This document shows positions 1-11,700 of a stretch of DNA of 34,822 bases, in pieces. The DNA is from JABWBR01 sp036741235 (GTDB taxonomy: Bacteria > Bacteroidota > Bacteroidia > Chitinophagales > Saprospiraceae): assembly GCA_036741235.1 (NCBI GenBank), contig DAINSQ010000031.1:1-34822 (forward strand). Direction: 5' to 3'. Below the pieces are notes generated by a model. That model was not told where the DNA came from. It ran no database searches and saw nothing but the letters and a program-made list of their open reading frames with translations. Numbering within the stretch: the stretch's first letter is position 1; the number at the start of each line of letters is the position of its first letter. The position numbers were made by a program, and so were the translations under genes.

Positions 1-2436
1 GGCGATGGTCAGAGCGTGACATTGAACACGACGACGGCGCCTGACGGTTCGTACCAGTTCGAAAATCTGGAACCGGGTAATTATGTAGTCACTTTCACGG
101 CTCCTCCCGGTCTCTTGCCTGCTCCGGCAAATCAGGGCCTCAATGATGAACTTGATAGCGATGCTGACCAAATTACAGGCCAGACGGGTACTATTATCCT
201 TACCAGCGGTGAAGTAAATAATACGATTGATGCTGCATTCTATCCGCCAATTGAGTTAGAAGTTGAAAAAGACTTTGTCTCGGCAGTGTTGCAGCCCAAT
301 GGAACTTACAACGTAACATACACGATTAACGTCATCAATAGCGGCGGTCCTGGTCAGTACGACCTGGTAGACCAAACCGGCTTCGACGATGATATCACGA
401 TCAACGGCGCTTCGTTCACCTCAACAGTACCGACCAACGGCACATTGAATACAAGCGGCAACTGGACGCTGGCCAATAATCAGGCTATCGCCGCCTTTGC
501 TACCCATAGCTATACGCTGGTAGTCAACGTGAGCATGAACCTGAACGGCGGCGGCGGCGACAACCAGTACACAGCCTGCGGCGAGGGTACGGCTACGCCA
601 CAACCGGGTCAGGGCTTGTACAACTACACAGCCGTAGATGCCAACAACGACGGCGTATGGGAAGACGATGACGACGCCTGCGGCGACCTGCCGGCACTCG
701 AAGTTGAAAAAGACTTTGTTTCGGCAGTCTTGCAGCCCAACGGCACCTACAACGTAAGCTACACGATCACAGTGACGAACGAAGGCGGCGCCGGTCAATA
801 CGACCTGGTAGACCAAACCGGCTTCGACGATGATATCACGATCAACGGCGCTTCGTTCACCTCAACAGTACCGACCAACGGCACATTGAATACAAGCGGC
901 AACTGGACGCTGGCCAATAATCAGGCTATCGCCGCCTTTGCTACCCATAGCTATACGCTGGTAGTCAACGTGAGCATGAACCTGAACGGCGGCGGCGGCG
1001 ACAACCAGTACACAGCCTGCGGCGAGGGTACGGCTACGCCACAACCGGGTCAGGGCTTGTACAACTACACAGCCGTAGATGCCAACAATGACGGCGTATG
1101 GGAAGACGACGACGACGCCTGTGGCGATCTGCCGGCGCTTGAATTGGAGAAAACCTTCGTTAGCGCAACCGCTAACGGCAATGGAACTTACAATGTAGTC
1201 TATACCATCGCTGTCGAAAATATAGGCGGCCAGGGGCAATATGACCTTATAGATACGCCTGTCTTTGATCAGGATGTTGTTATTGTTGGCGCTTCTTACA
1301 CCAGCAATGCGCCTGCCAACGGCAGTGGGTCTCTTATGGGTAGCGGGCCGTGGACTTTGGCTAACAACCTGCCCATTGCCGCTCAGACAACTCATACCTA
1401 TACCCTCACTGTGGTTGTAGATCTCAACCGTACAGATGGAATTGGTAACGAAGTGTACGATAAGTGTCTTTACGAAAACGATGAGCCGCAGCAGAATTCA
1501 GGTTTGTACAACCGCGCTACTGTAGATGCCAACAACGATGGCACGCCGGAAGATGAAGCGGAAGACTGTGGCGACCTGCCCGTTATTGACCTTGAGTTAG
1601 ATAAGAGCATTAGCAATGCTACGCCTAACGTTGGTACAAACGTAGTGTTCACAATTGTCGTCACTAACCAGGGCCCGGCGCCTGCTACCGGCGTAGTTGT
1701 AACTGACCAATTGCCCAGCGGGTACTCGTATGTAGGCCATTCCGGTGGAACGTATAATGCCGCAACCGGAGAATGGAATATCGGCAACCTGGGCGTAGGT
1801 CAATCAACTACTTTGCAAATTACTGCTCAGGTAAATCCGGTTGGCGTTTATGTGAACCTTGCTGAAGTAACTTTCGCTAACGAGGAAGACGTGGATTCTA
1901 CACCTGATAATGGCGTAGATACCGATAATGACGGCGATGTTAGCGACGACGACGGCGACGAAGATGATGGCGACGGCGTAGAAGTCGATCCCATCCCTGT
2001 AATCGACCTCGAGTTGGATAAGAGCATCAGTAACGCTATGCCCAATGTTGGCACGAATGTGACCTTTACAATAGTAGTTGTCAACCAGGGCCCAAGCGCA
2101 GCTACCGGCGTAGAAGTCACTGACCAACTGCCCAGCGGCTACACCTATGTTAGCCACTCAGGGGGTAACTATAACCCAGCCAGCGGCTTGTGGGATATCG
2201 GTAACCTGGCAGCCGGCCAGTCAGTGACTCTGAATATCGTAGCTACTGTATTGGCTTCAGGCGACTACCTCAACCTCGCAGAAGTAACCGATGCCAACGA
2301 AGACGATATCGACTCTACGCCTGACAAAGGCGTGGATACCGATAAAGACCGCGATTACAGAGACGAAGACGGAGAAGAAGACAACTACGAAGAGCTTCAA
2401 GTCGGAAACGAAACAATCATATACATAAAAAAAAAA
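1..2436 (+). CDS. Giant T9SS surface adhesin, 5' segment (partial at both ends)
   Basis: The frame is open from base 1 to the N run, so the start codon and signal peptide lie upstream of the window. Residues 1 to about 82 form an SdrD_B/Cna-B-like beta domain, with the typical phrases DGSYQFENLEPGNYVVTF and NDELDSDAD. Three repeats of about 147 residues follow, beginning LEVEKDFVSA or LELEKTFVSA and ending DDDDACGDLPA or similar. Then come DUF11 repeats (IDLELDKS...NQGP...VTDQLPSGY) joined by acidic Asp/Gly linkers that resemble calcium-binding linkers. Families like this are secreted and cell-surface attached, and are probably adhesive. The last 35 or so residues before the gap drift away from the repeat consensus and end in poly-Lys, which looks like poor contig-edge sequence. 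The gene almost certainly continues at 2447. Confidence 0.85.
259..1590 (+). repeat. Three tandem 441-bp (147-residue) coding repeats, two nearly identical
   Basis: Copy 1 starts near 259 and copy 2 near 700, an exact offset of 441 bases. Bases 358-647 and 799-1088 are identical over 290 bases. Copy 3 (about 1141-1590) is clearly diverged but keeps the same architecture (GTYNV, GQYDL, VDANND, CGDLP). The first two copies point to recent duplication or gene conversion. Confidence 0.95.
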
Positions 2437-3837
2437 NNNNNNNNNNGTTTATGTGAACCTTGCTGAAGTAACTTTCGCTAACGATGAAGACTTGGATTCT
2501 ACTCCTGATAATGGCGTTGATACCGATAATGACGGCGATGTCAGCGACGATGACGGCGACGAAGACGACGGCGATGGCGTGGAAGTCGAACCCAATCCAA
2601 TCATCGACCTCGAACTCGAAAAGAGTGTAGATAATGCGACGCCTTCTATTGGCGATAATATCACCTTTACTGTTACGCTGACGAATAAAGGACCCAGCAC
2701 AGCTACCGGTGTGATCGTTACTGATCAACTGCCCAGCGGCTATACCTATGTCAGCCATACCGGTGGTACTTATAATCCAGCTAACGGCCAATGGAACGTG
2801 GGTACGCTTGGTCTGAACCAAACCGTAACACTTCAAATTACAGTGAGCGTTAATCCTACAGGCGTTTACCTCAATCTGGCAGAGGTTACCAATGCTAACG
2901 AAGACGATATCGACTCTACACCGAATAATGGCGTCGATACCGATGGCGACCTGGATTACACTGACGACGACGGAGATGAAGACGACGGCGACGGCGAACT
3001 GGTTAATCCTTCTGCCGTGGTTGACCTCGAATTGGATAAGAGTGTGTCTGCTTCTCAAGTGACAGTTGGACAGCAAGTGATATTTACTATCACGCTCACC
3101 AACCAGGGACCGAGCGATGCCACCGGTGTGGTGGTTACTGATCAATTGCCCAGCGGCTATTCCTACTTTAGCCATTCCGGAGGCTTCTACTCCAACGGCG
3201 ATTGGCAGGTAGGCTTCTTGCCCGCCGGCGCTACAGTGACGCTCCAGATTACCGCTATCGTGAACGCTACAGGTGATTATCTCAACCTGGCTGAAGTGAC
3301 GGCTTGCAACGAAGACGATATCGACTCTACGCCCAACAACGGCGTGGATACCGATAATGACGGCAATGTGATCGATGACAACGGCGACGAAGACGACGGC
3401 GACGGCGCCGAAGTATTCCCGCAGCCTGTCGTAGACCTTGAACTGGACAAGTCAGTCGACCAACCGCTCGTAAGCCCGGGACAGCCTGTTACCTTTACGA
3501 TTACTGTTGTCAACCAGGGCCCCAGCACAGCTACCGGCGTTCAGGTCACTGACCAATTGCCCAACGGCTTCATCTACGTTAGCCATGCAGGAGGTACTTA
3601 TAATCCTGCAACGGGTATCTGGAACATTGGCACGTTGACGCCCGGTCAGGCCGTTTCGCTCTTGATTACTGCAACTGTTAACGAAACCGGCGATCACCTC
3701 AACCTTGCAGAGGTTACGGCTTGCAACGAAGATGATATCGACTCTACGCCTAATAACGGTGTAGACACCGACAACGACGGCAACGTAATCGACGACGACG
3801 GCGATGAAGACGACGGCGACGCGGCGGAAGTACAGGT
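1582..3837 (+). repeat. DUF11 repeat array with acidic linkers, interrupted by the scaffold gap
   Basis: Repeats of about 137-139 residues begin near 1582, 2000, 2600, 3017 and 3427 with the phrase (I/V)(I/V)DLELDKS. Each has NQGPS.ATGV.VTDQLPSGY, a NLAEVT.ANE.D.DSTP motif and an Asp/Gly-rich tail. The segment just after the gap is the 3' part of another copy. Its bases from 2447 closely match 1849 onward, so the join lies inside repeat sequence and the true copy number is unknown. Confidence 0.9.
2437..2446. other. Assembly gap (10 N)
   Basis: Ten Ns preceded by a run of A. The flanks carry the same DUF11 repeat in different reading frames, as expected for a scaffold join of unknown length inside a repetitive gene. 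Confidence 0.99.
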
Positions 3838-4480
3838 GAATTGCGATATCACCGCTGTTGTAAACGATATTATTTGCAACGACAATGGAACGGCAAGCCC
3901 CACCGACGATACCTATACCTTCGTTGTGACGGTAACAGGCACCGGCGAAGGCAGCGGATGGACGGCCAACGACCCCAACGGTACTACCGGCCTGTACGGC
4001 GTACCTACTACCTTCGGCCCGTATCTGATTGCCAACGGCAACCTGAACTTCTTTATCGACGATAATGATACGCAAGGCTGCCGTACGAGCGTTCAAATCA
4101 ACGCTCCTCAAGAATGCTCCGTACCCTGCGATGTGATCGTTACTTATAGCAATGTGGTATGCAACAACAACGGTACGCCGAGCAATCCTGGTGACGATAC
4201 GTTTACCTTCAGTATTACGGTAAATAACCCGAACGGCTCTACCTGGTCGGCTTATGCTAACGGAGTGCTTGTTCTTAGCGGCCTAAACTACAACCGCACC
4301 GAACAAATCGGCCCATTCCCGATCAGCGCAGGCAATGTTACTGTCCTCGTTGAAGATGACCAGAATAATAACTGCCTGGAGTCATTCGCGGTGCTACCTC
4401 CCGAAACTTGCTCCAACCAGTGCGATATCGAGGCAACGCTACAGGGCGACCCCGTGTGCAACAACAACGGTACACCCTGA
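2447..4480 (+). CDS. Giant T9SS surface adhesin, segment after the gap, ending at an in-frame TGA
   Basis: This segment continues the adhesin in frame 2. It opens directly from the gap with the end of a DUF11 repeat (VYVNLAEVT), so a start codon near 2453 (GTG) would be artificial. Three full DUF11 repeats follow. From 3841 a different module begins, about 95 residues long and rich in cysteine: C.I...V....CNDNGT, then a DDTYTF strand, a GW.A strand, FGPY.I and a closing C.....APQECS. Two complete copies and the start of a third are present. Translation stops at TGA 4478-4480 in the middle of the conserved NNNGTP.NPNDD motif, and the same frame carries on with the rest of that motif. I therefore read this as one piece of a larger broken or misassembled gene. 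Confidence 0.8.
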   Translation, partial: VYVNLAEVTFANDEDLDSTPDNGVDTDNDGDVSDDDGDEDDGDGVEVEPNPIIDLELEKSVDNATPSIGDNITFTVTLTNKGPSTATGVIVTDQLPSGYTYVSHTGGTYNPANGQWNVGTLGLNQTVTLQITVSVNPTGVYLNLAEVTNANEDDIDSTPNNGVDTDGDLDYTDDDGDEDDGDGELVNPSAVVDLELDKSVSASQVTVGQQVIFTITLTNQGPSDATGVVVTDQLPSGYSYFSHSGGFYSNGDWQVGFLPAGATVTLQITAIVNATGDYLNLAEVTACNEDDIDSTPNNGVDTDNDGNVIDDNGDEDDGDGAEVFPQPVVDLELDKSVDQPLVSPGQPVTFTITVVNQGPSTATGVQVTDQLPNGFIYVSHAGGTYNPATGIWNIGTLTPGQAVSLLITATVNETGDHLNLAEVTACNEDDIDSTPNNGVDTDNDGNVIDDDGDEDDGDAAEVQVNCDITAVVNDIICNDNGTASPTDDTYTFVVTVTGTGEGSGWTANDPNGTTGLYGVPTTFGPYLIANGNLNFFIDDNDTQGCRTSVQINAPQECSVPCDVIVTYSNVVCNNNGTPSNPGDDTFTFSITVNNPNGSTWSAYANGVLVLSGLNYNRTEQIGPFPISAGNVTVLVEDDQNNNCLESFAVLPPETCSNQCDIEATLQGDPVCNNNGTP
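4478..4480 (+). other. In-frame TGA interrupting Cys-rich repeat 3
   Basis: Homologous repeats read GTP-x-NPNDD, while here the bases read GTP-stop-IPNDD. Adding one C after 4477 and dropping the G at 4486 would give GTPLNPNDD, an exact consensus. A paired insertion/deletion error in the assembly is therefore a simple explanation. Confidence 0.9.
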
Positions 4481-5767
4481 ATCCCGAATGACGATACCTA
4501 TACCTTTACCGTAATCGTCACCGGCGTGAATAACGGAAGCGGATGGACCGCCAACAACGGCACAAGCGGCGCTTACAACGTGCCCGTCGTTTTCGGCCCG
4601 TTCCCGATTAATGCCACCCCGACCTCGATTGTCTTTACGGATAATGCTAATCCGACTTGTACCGATCAGCTGACTGTAACGCCGCCGCCGACCTGCTCCG
4701 ATCAATGCGCTATCACTGCCGTTTTGAATGGTCCCGTTCAGTGTAATAACAACAATACGCCATTCAATCCCAATGATGATACGTATTCCTTTACGATCAA
4801 TATCAGCGGCATCAATACAAGCAACGGCTGGACAGCAACGCTTGGCGGTGTTGTAGTAGGCGCCGGCGCTTATCCTGCAAACCTCCTCGTCGGCCCGCTG
4901 CCTATCGGCAACGGACAACCGGTGATGGTGGTGGTGACTGATAACGGCGATCCCTCATGTTTCGCAACAGTGATGGTGACGCCGCCGTCAACCTGCTCGA
5001 ACCTCTGTCAGCTTACGCCGGTACTTACTTCGGGACCCGTTTGCAACAACAACGGCACCCCGGGTAACCCGAACGACGACGTGTTCTTCTTCACGGTGAA
5101 TGTCGGCGGCAGCAATACGGGCAGCACCTGGCGTGCAACGATAGGCGGACTAGTTGTGGCCTCCGGCCAACCCTACGGCCCCTATCAGTTCGGCCCGTTC
5201 CCGATCTCCGGCGGCGCTGTGGCTATCATGTTTACTGACGAGCAAAATAACAACTGTTTCGCTCCGCTAACTGTAAACCCGCCCGACGACTGCTCCGATC
5301 AGTGCCTCGTTAATATTGAACTGAATCAACCGGGCGGTATCGCTTGCTACAACAACGGTACGCCTTACGATCCGACAGATGACGTTTATTACGTAATCCT
5401 CAATATCAGCGGATTTAATACGAGCGGATTATGGGTGTCTAACGAACCTGGCTATACTACGCCAACTCCGTTTGGTACCTATGCATTCGGGCCGTATCCG
5501 ATCAGCGGTGGTAACAGAACAATCCATGTTCGCGATGCAAGCGACCCGAATTGTAAGGCCTCTATCTTTGTCCAGGCGCCACCAACTTGCTCTAGCGAGT
5601 GTCTGATCGACGCTATGATAGGTCAACCGGTCTGCAATGATAACGGCACGCCCTCAGACCCGAGCGACGATACATTTACCGTCCCCGTGACAATGGTCGG
5701 TATCCATAACTTCAGCCCGCTCGGATGGCGCCAGGTATTCCCCAACGTTACCTTTGGTATTCAGTGA
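4481..5767 (+). CDS. Giant T9SS surface adhesin, segment between in-frame stops
   Basis: This is the same reading frame as the segments on each side. It encodes the rest of Cys-rich repeat 3, repeats 4 to 6 and most of repeat 7. The first Met is at 4526, but that lies inside a repeat strand and is unlikely to be a real start. The frame stops at TGA 5765-5767, with a second stop, TAG, two codons later at 5771-5773. After that the repeat resumes without a frame change as GLSVYFGPYPISGG. The segment has no signal peptide or sorting domain of its own, so it is not a credible independent protein. It is either part of an intact gene damaged by sequence errors or part of a decaying pseudogene. Confidence 0.75.
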   Translation: MPNDDTYTFTVIVTGVNNGSGWTANNGTSGAYNVPVVFGPFPINATPTSIVFTDNANPTCTDQLTVTPPPTCSDQCAITAVLNGPVQCNNNNTPFNPNDDTYSFTINISGINTSNGWTATLGGVVVGAGAYPANLLVGPLPIGNGQPVMVVVTDNGDPSCFATVMVTPPSTCSNLCQLTPVLTSGPVCNNNGTPGNPNDDVFFFTVNVGGSNTGSTWRATIGGLVVASGQPYGPYQFGPFPISGGAVAIMFTDEQNNNCFAPLTVNPPDDCSDQCLVNIELNQPGGIACYNNGTPYDPTDDVYYVILNISGFNTSGLWVSNEPGYTTPTPFGTYAFGPYPISGGNRTIHVRDASDPNCKASIFVQAPPTCSSECLIDAMIGQPVCNDNGTPSDPSDDTFTVPVTMVGIHNFSPLGWRQVFPNVTFGIQ

Positions 5768-5773
5768 CAATAG
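5765..5773 (+). other. In-frame TGA and TAG in Cys-rich repeat 7
   Basis: The frame reads TFGIQ-stop-Q-stop-GLSVYFGPYPI. Repeat homology continues directly on both sides in the same frame. Single-base changes (for example TGA from GGA and TAG from TAC) would restore a sequence of the repeat type. Confidence 0.9.
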
Positions 5774-8700
5774 GGCCTGTCCGTTTACTTCGGCCCGTAT
5801 CCTATTAGCGGCGGACCGGTTAATATCAGGGTTCGCGACCGTGGAAATGCCGGCTGTACCGTTGACTTTACGCTGACGCCCCCGGCGCCCTGCTCAGATG
5901 TGCCGCCAACCGCTGAAATCGGCGATTACGTATGGTTTGATGCCAATAATAACGGCATCCAGGATAATAATGAAACCGGCGTTCAAGGCGTGACGGTAGT
6001 TCTCACTACCTGCAACGGCACATTCGTGGCTCAGCAAACCACCAATGCCGACGGCGAATACCTCTTCACCGGCCTGAATCCCGATGTGAATTACATCGTG
6101 ACGTTCTCGAACCTGCCGGCAGGATACCAGTTCGCTACGCCTAATACCGGCGCCAACGACAGCATCGACTCCGATCCCGATCCCGTAACCGGTAGCACAA
6201 CCTGCATCGATGTCGATCCGGGTGAAAGCGACCTGACCTGGGATGCAGGCCTCCAACTCATACCGCAACCCTGCGAGATTGAAGCTACTCTTGTAGATGT
6301 GAGCTGCGTAACGGATGTTACCTTTACGTTCTCACTGTCAGCTTCGAATAGTGCAAGTAATGCAGGCTGGACGGCTTACCTCAATAACACGGTTGTAGCA
6401 AGCGGCGCTTACGGCGCAACGGCTACTTCCATTGAGCTGCCGTCAAACGGCCAGACGCTGACCATCGTAGTTCGCGATAATGCCGACCCGTCTTGCAGCA
6501 CAACTCTGACGGTTATTGCGCCTTCGGATTGCGATGACGATTGTTCTATCGGCGTCTCTATCACGAACGTGATCTGCAACGATAACGGCACGCCGAATAA
6601 CGACAACGACGATACCTATACCTTTGACCTGCTCCTCACCGGTCAAACCGGCACTTGGACGGCCAGCAACGGGGCAACCGGTATCTTCGGCGTTCCTCAA
6701 ACCTTCGGCCCGTATCTGACCGGCCAGGATATTACTTTCACCGTAGTCGGCGACGCCAATAGCTATTGTATAGCGGCTATCTACGTGTCTTCGCCGCCGC
6801 CTTGCTCGGTACCGGAATGTACCATCGAACCGCAATTGCTCAGCGTACTGTGCGACGACAATGGCACCCCTGGCAATAATGCCGACGACAAGTATACCTT
6901 CACGGTACTCGTCACAAGCCAGAATGGCAGCCTCGGCTGGGTGGCCTTGCTACCCAACGGCACACCCGCAGGCACCGGCTTCTACGGCGTAACCGCCAGC
7001 TTCGGCCCTTACAATATTGCCGATGGCAATACAACGCTGACGTTTGTTGATTGGGTGAATGTTAACTGCAACGAAACGATTACTGTTCAGGCGCCTCCGC
7101 CATGCTCTAACCAGAGCTGCAGCCTCGTCGCCCAGGTAACAGATGTAGAATGTAATACCGACGGAACTTTCAATTTTACGGTTGTAGTAAATGGTTCCAA
7201 CGCAGGCACTACCTGGACCACCGCCGACGGCAGCGTTAGCGGCGCCTTTGGCCAACCCGTGGTTTTCCAAAACTACCCGGCCAACGGACAGCCAATCAGT
7301 ATCGTAATTCAGGCAGCCAGCAATGCGACTTGTCAGACAACCCTGTCGCTGACAGCGCCCGAAAATTGTACCGACGTTTGTACGGTGATGGCCGTAGTGG
7401 ATAATATCATCTGCAACGACAATGATACGCCTGATGATCCTTCCGACGACACCTTTACCTTCCAGTTGATGGTTCAGGGCGGCAATGCAGGCTATGGCTG
7501 GACCTCCACGCTCGGCGTCAACGGCCAATACAATACGATGGTCACTTTCGGCCCCTACAATATCAGCGATGGCAACATCAACTTCGTAGTGACCGATGCC
7601 GTTAACGACCTCTGCCTGATGGCCGTATACGTAGAAGCTCCGGCGCCTTGCTCGGGAGTAGACTGTGTCATTCAACCCGAAGTACTCGAAGTGGTTTGCA
7701 ACGATAACGGCACCGACGATAATCCTGCCGATGATACTTACTCCGTACGTGTACGCATAAACGGCGCCAACGGCAGCCCGGCATGGTACGCCTTCGATCA
7801 ACTCGGTGAATTGTATACCGGAAGCTACGGCGATGAAGTGGTGTTCGGCCCCTACAACATCAGTGACGGCGACGCTACCCTCGAGTTCCACGATATGATG
7901 AACGACGATTGCGCAGTGTCGATATCCGTTCCGGCTCCCGCGCCCTGCTCATTCGGCGATTGCCAGATCAATGCAATGGTTACCTCCGAGATTTGCGACG
8001 ACAACAATACGCCGCTGAATGCCGACGACGATATCTTTACTTTTGTCGTAACGCTTAACGGCTCATTTACATCTCCGCAAGGATGGACGGCCAGCAACGG
8101 CACAACCGGCGCCTACGGACAACCCGTAACTTTCGGTCCTTTCCCGCTCGGCGAGGTGTCGATTACGTTCACGGATAACGGCGATAACCAGTGTACCGCC
8201 ACCGTAACGGCTACGCCGCCGCTGCCCGAACTGGACTGCCCCGGCCTGGTTACCCGTATCGCTAATGATGAAGGCGAACTTGTAGACCTGATCTGCTCGG
8301 ACGCAGACTCGATCTTCAATAACCCGGCTAGTTTGATTCGCACCGGCGAACCCGGTATTGTCAACGGCTGCGGTATTGACGAGATTACTTTCACGGACGA
8401 ACGCATCGAAGACAATGCTTGCGACGAGATTATTATCCGCAGAACATTTACCGCTACTACCATCCTCGGTCAAGTGGTAACCTGCCAGCAGGATATTATT
8501 TTCCGACGGGCTATCTTTAATGATGTTATCCCCGCTGACAATGCAACGCTGGTTTGCAACGAGACCTTCCAGGTTGACGCCAACGGCAACCCGCACCCCG
8601 ATGTGACCGGTTATCCGGTTGTTCAATCGGCCTTCGGCAGCCATACGCTCGATCCCGATTACTGCAACCTGACCGCCGCTTATGCCGACTCAGTAGCGAA

Positions 8701-11700
8701 TGTGTGCAGCGGTACTTATACTATCTACCGAAACTGGACAATTACCAACGCCTGCGATCCCAATAACGGCGATACTACGCTGCTGCAAGTGATCGAGGTA
8801 GCCGATACAACCGGCCCAGTGGTAGATTGCCCGCTCCAGGATCACTACTGCCCGATACTGGACGAGAACATTATGCTCTTCCACACCGATCCGTTTGAAT
8901 GTACCGGCACTGTCGAAGCGCCCTGGCCGGTGGTCAGCGATGTATGTTCCGACAACTGGACGGTTATTACCCAGATCGTGGCTTTCGACGGCGTGACGGT
9001 TCTCCACGTGATCGATCCTGCTGATCCGCGTATAATTGCCGGCTTGGCGATAGGCGACTACTACTTCCGCTATATTGTGACCGACGACTGCAACAATACA
9101 ACCGTGAAAGACTGCATATTCCGCGTAGCCGACCTCGAAGAGCCCGTGGCGATCTGCCACGACGGCCTCAATGTGTCGCTCGGCGGCGGCGGTCTGGCGC
9201 GTCTGTATACGTTCCATATCAATAACCAGAGCTACGACAACTGCGGCATCGAAAGTATCCAGGTGCGTCGCTACTATGTACGCGATCCGCAAACCTGCGA
9301 CTCACTGCTCGTACCCACCTGGTCGGCTTGGGGTTCGTATGTGGACTTCACCTGCTGCGACGCCGGTCAATATATCATGGTTGAACTGCGCGTAACCGAT
9401 ATTCACGGCAACGTGAACAGCTGCTGGTCTAATATACTGGTAGAAGACAAAACGCTGCCTTACTGCACCGGCCTGGCTGATTCAACAGTAAGCTGCGAAG
9501 TACTGCCGTACAACTTCAACCCCTACGATACGCTGCAATTGCAACAACTCTTCGGCGTACCGCATGTGGTAGATAACTGCTCGGCTGAAGCCGCTGAATT
9601 GACGCCTATTGTTAACCTCAACGAGTGTGGCAACTATGGCACAATCGTACGTCGCTTCGTGGCTATCGATGCAGTGGGCAATATCTCTAACACGATCTTC
9701 GATCAGTTGGTGACTATTACGCCCAGCTTGAACTACGAAATTCGCTTCCCGAAAGATACGGAAACCGACTGCGCCAATAACGCCGATACGGTGGCCCTCT
9801 ATCACTTGGGTTGCGATTCGATAACGGTTACGAACGATGACGTTTACCTGCCCGCACTCGACGATGAATGTTACCGCATCCTTCGTACCTACCACGTGAT
9901 TAACTGGTGCGAATGGAACGGCATCGATCCGGCTGTCTTGGTTGACCGCAATGAAGATTGCGATCTCTTCCAGGGCGAAGAAAATGTCTGGGTACTCAGA
10001 AGACCTGACACGACTTATATCGACCGCGATAGCCTCGAGGGCAACCTCATACCGGCCGCAGGTACAAAAGGTACGAGCTGCGATGGAACTACCAACCCGA
10101 ACGGCTACTGGCAACTTAGCCCGAGCACCGGCTACTGGAAGTATACGCAGGTCATTACCGTACACGATACGCTGGCGCCGGCTATCAGCTTCGAAATACC
10201 GCTGCCCTTCTGCACCGATAGCATCGAGTGCGAAGGCCTGGTAACGTATCCGTTTAGCATAGTCGAGCACTGCTCGCCCGATAGCCTGATCTTTACCATC
10301 CAACTGGATGCTGATGCCGACGGCGATATCGACGCTACGCTCAATAACGCACAGGTATTGCACGGCCAATACCCGCAATTCTCGATCATCGGCGAGTTCC
10401 CCATCGGCAACCATGCCTTCGTGGTGACCGTTGAAGATGCCTGCGGCAATGAAACTACGGCCAACATGCCGTTTGAAGTAGTCGACTGCTACGTAGCCGA
10501 CCCGATATGCTTCAGCGGGCTCATCGTCAACCTCGAACCCGTGGCGCCCAATACCGACGCCGATGGCGATGGCGATATCGATGAAGCAGCCGTGACTATC
10601 TTTGCCAGCGACCTGGCCCAGTGCAATGTTCCCGAATGCTCGCTCCCGCTGCGTTTCTCCGTGAACCGCCCGGGCGAAACGCCGGATATTAACCAGACCA
10701 GCCTGGTACTGACTTGCGACGACCGATACAGCCTCACTGTCGAAGTGTATGTTTGGGATAGCGCTGATAATCCCTATTCCGTACAACCCGACGGCACGGT
10801 GGGCGGACCCAACTACAAGTTCTGCGAAGCCCTGGTATTCGTTCAGGATCCTGACAATTTGTGCAACGATTGCGAACAACTGGCCAACCTCGAAGGTATT
10901 GCCCTGACAGTGTTCGATAAGCCAATCGAAAATGCGCAAATAACGCTCAGCAGCTCCATTCTTACTCAGTCTACATTGACTGATGAAAATGGATTGTACG
11001 GATTCGACGGTGTACCGCTAGGCCATGATTATACGATCACGCCGCTCAAAGATGACGACCATCCCAATGGCGTCACTACGCAAGACGTGATCATTATCCG
11101 CCGACACGTACAGGGCGTTCAGTTGATTGCTACGCCTTACCACCGCGTTGCAGCCGACGCCGATAACTCGCAGACAATCAATATGTCCGACGTTCAGGAA
11201 GTTCGCGATCTGATTTTGGGCGATATCCCGGCTTATAACAATAATACCAGCTGGCGTTTCGTTGACAGAAGCTATCAGTTCCCGGTTTCCGAAAACCCGT
11301 GGTTCGAAGCCTTCCCCGAATCAATTAGCCTCGACAACCTCAGCGGTTGTATGGAAGACCTCGACTTCACGGGTATCAAGATCGGCGATGTGAATAATAC
11401 CGTGGTGCCCAGCCTGCACGATGGAGGCGCCGTCGATACCCGCCAGGGCAGCCTGATCTTTAACGTGGAAGATCAGCAACTGACCGCCGGCAAGGAATAC
11501 CAGGTAGCCTTTACTTCCCGCCAAATGGCGGAAATCCTGGGCTACCAGTATACGCTGCACTTCGATCCGCAATCGGTAGAGGTCATCGGTATCGACTATG
11601 GCGTCGCCAGATCTGATCACTTCGGCTGGAACTTTGTGGATAACGGCATGATCACTACCAGCTGGAACTGGCCCGATGAAAATATCAGGGCTACCGACGA

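Larger units (their letters stand above)
3838..8220 (+). repeat. Fourteen Cys-rich repeats of about 95 residues
   Basis: Seven copies lie before and seven after an SdrD_B-like domain at about 5903-6265. Shared features are a first Cys followed by about 10 residues and a second Cys in CNDNGTP or CNNNGTP, the acidic N(P/N)..DDTYTF, a GWTA strand, (V/T)FGPY.I..GN, V.D, then a third Cys and a final AP.PCS..C. Copies 8 and 11 lack the NDNGTP loop. The even Cys spacing suggests disulfides, which fits an extracellular location. Confidence 0.85.

Noticed and set aside
4478..5773. Stop-codon recoding (selenocysteine or readthrough) in the adhesin
   Set aside because: Both TGA and TAG are involved, both are used as ordinary stops in the window, and no SECIS-like hairpin was apparent. 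Sequence error or gene decay is simpler.
9482..10939. Long open frame of 485 codons on the minus strand inside the giant adhesin
   Set aside because: It is antisense to a clear repeat/HYR-type coding frame. Asp- and Asn-rich codons read backward give few stops, and the translation has no recognisable domain. The same applies to the minus-strand frames at 862-1395, 6950-7891 and 11321-12124.
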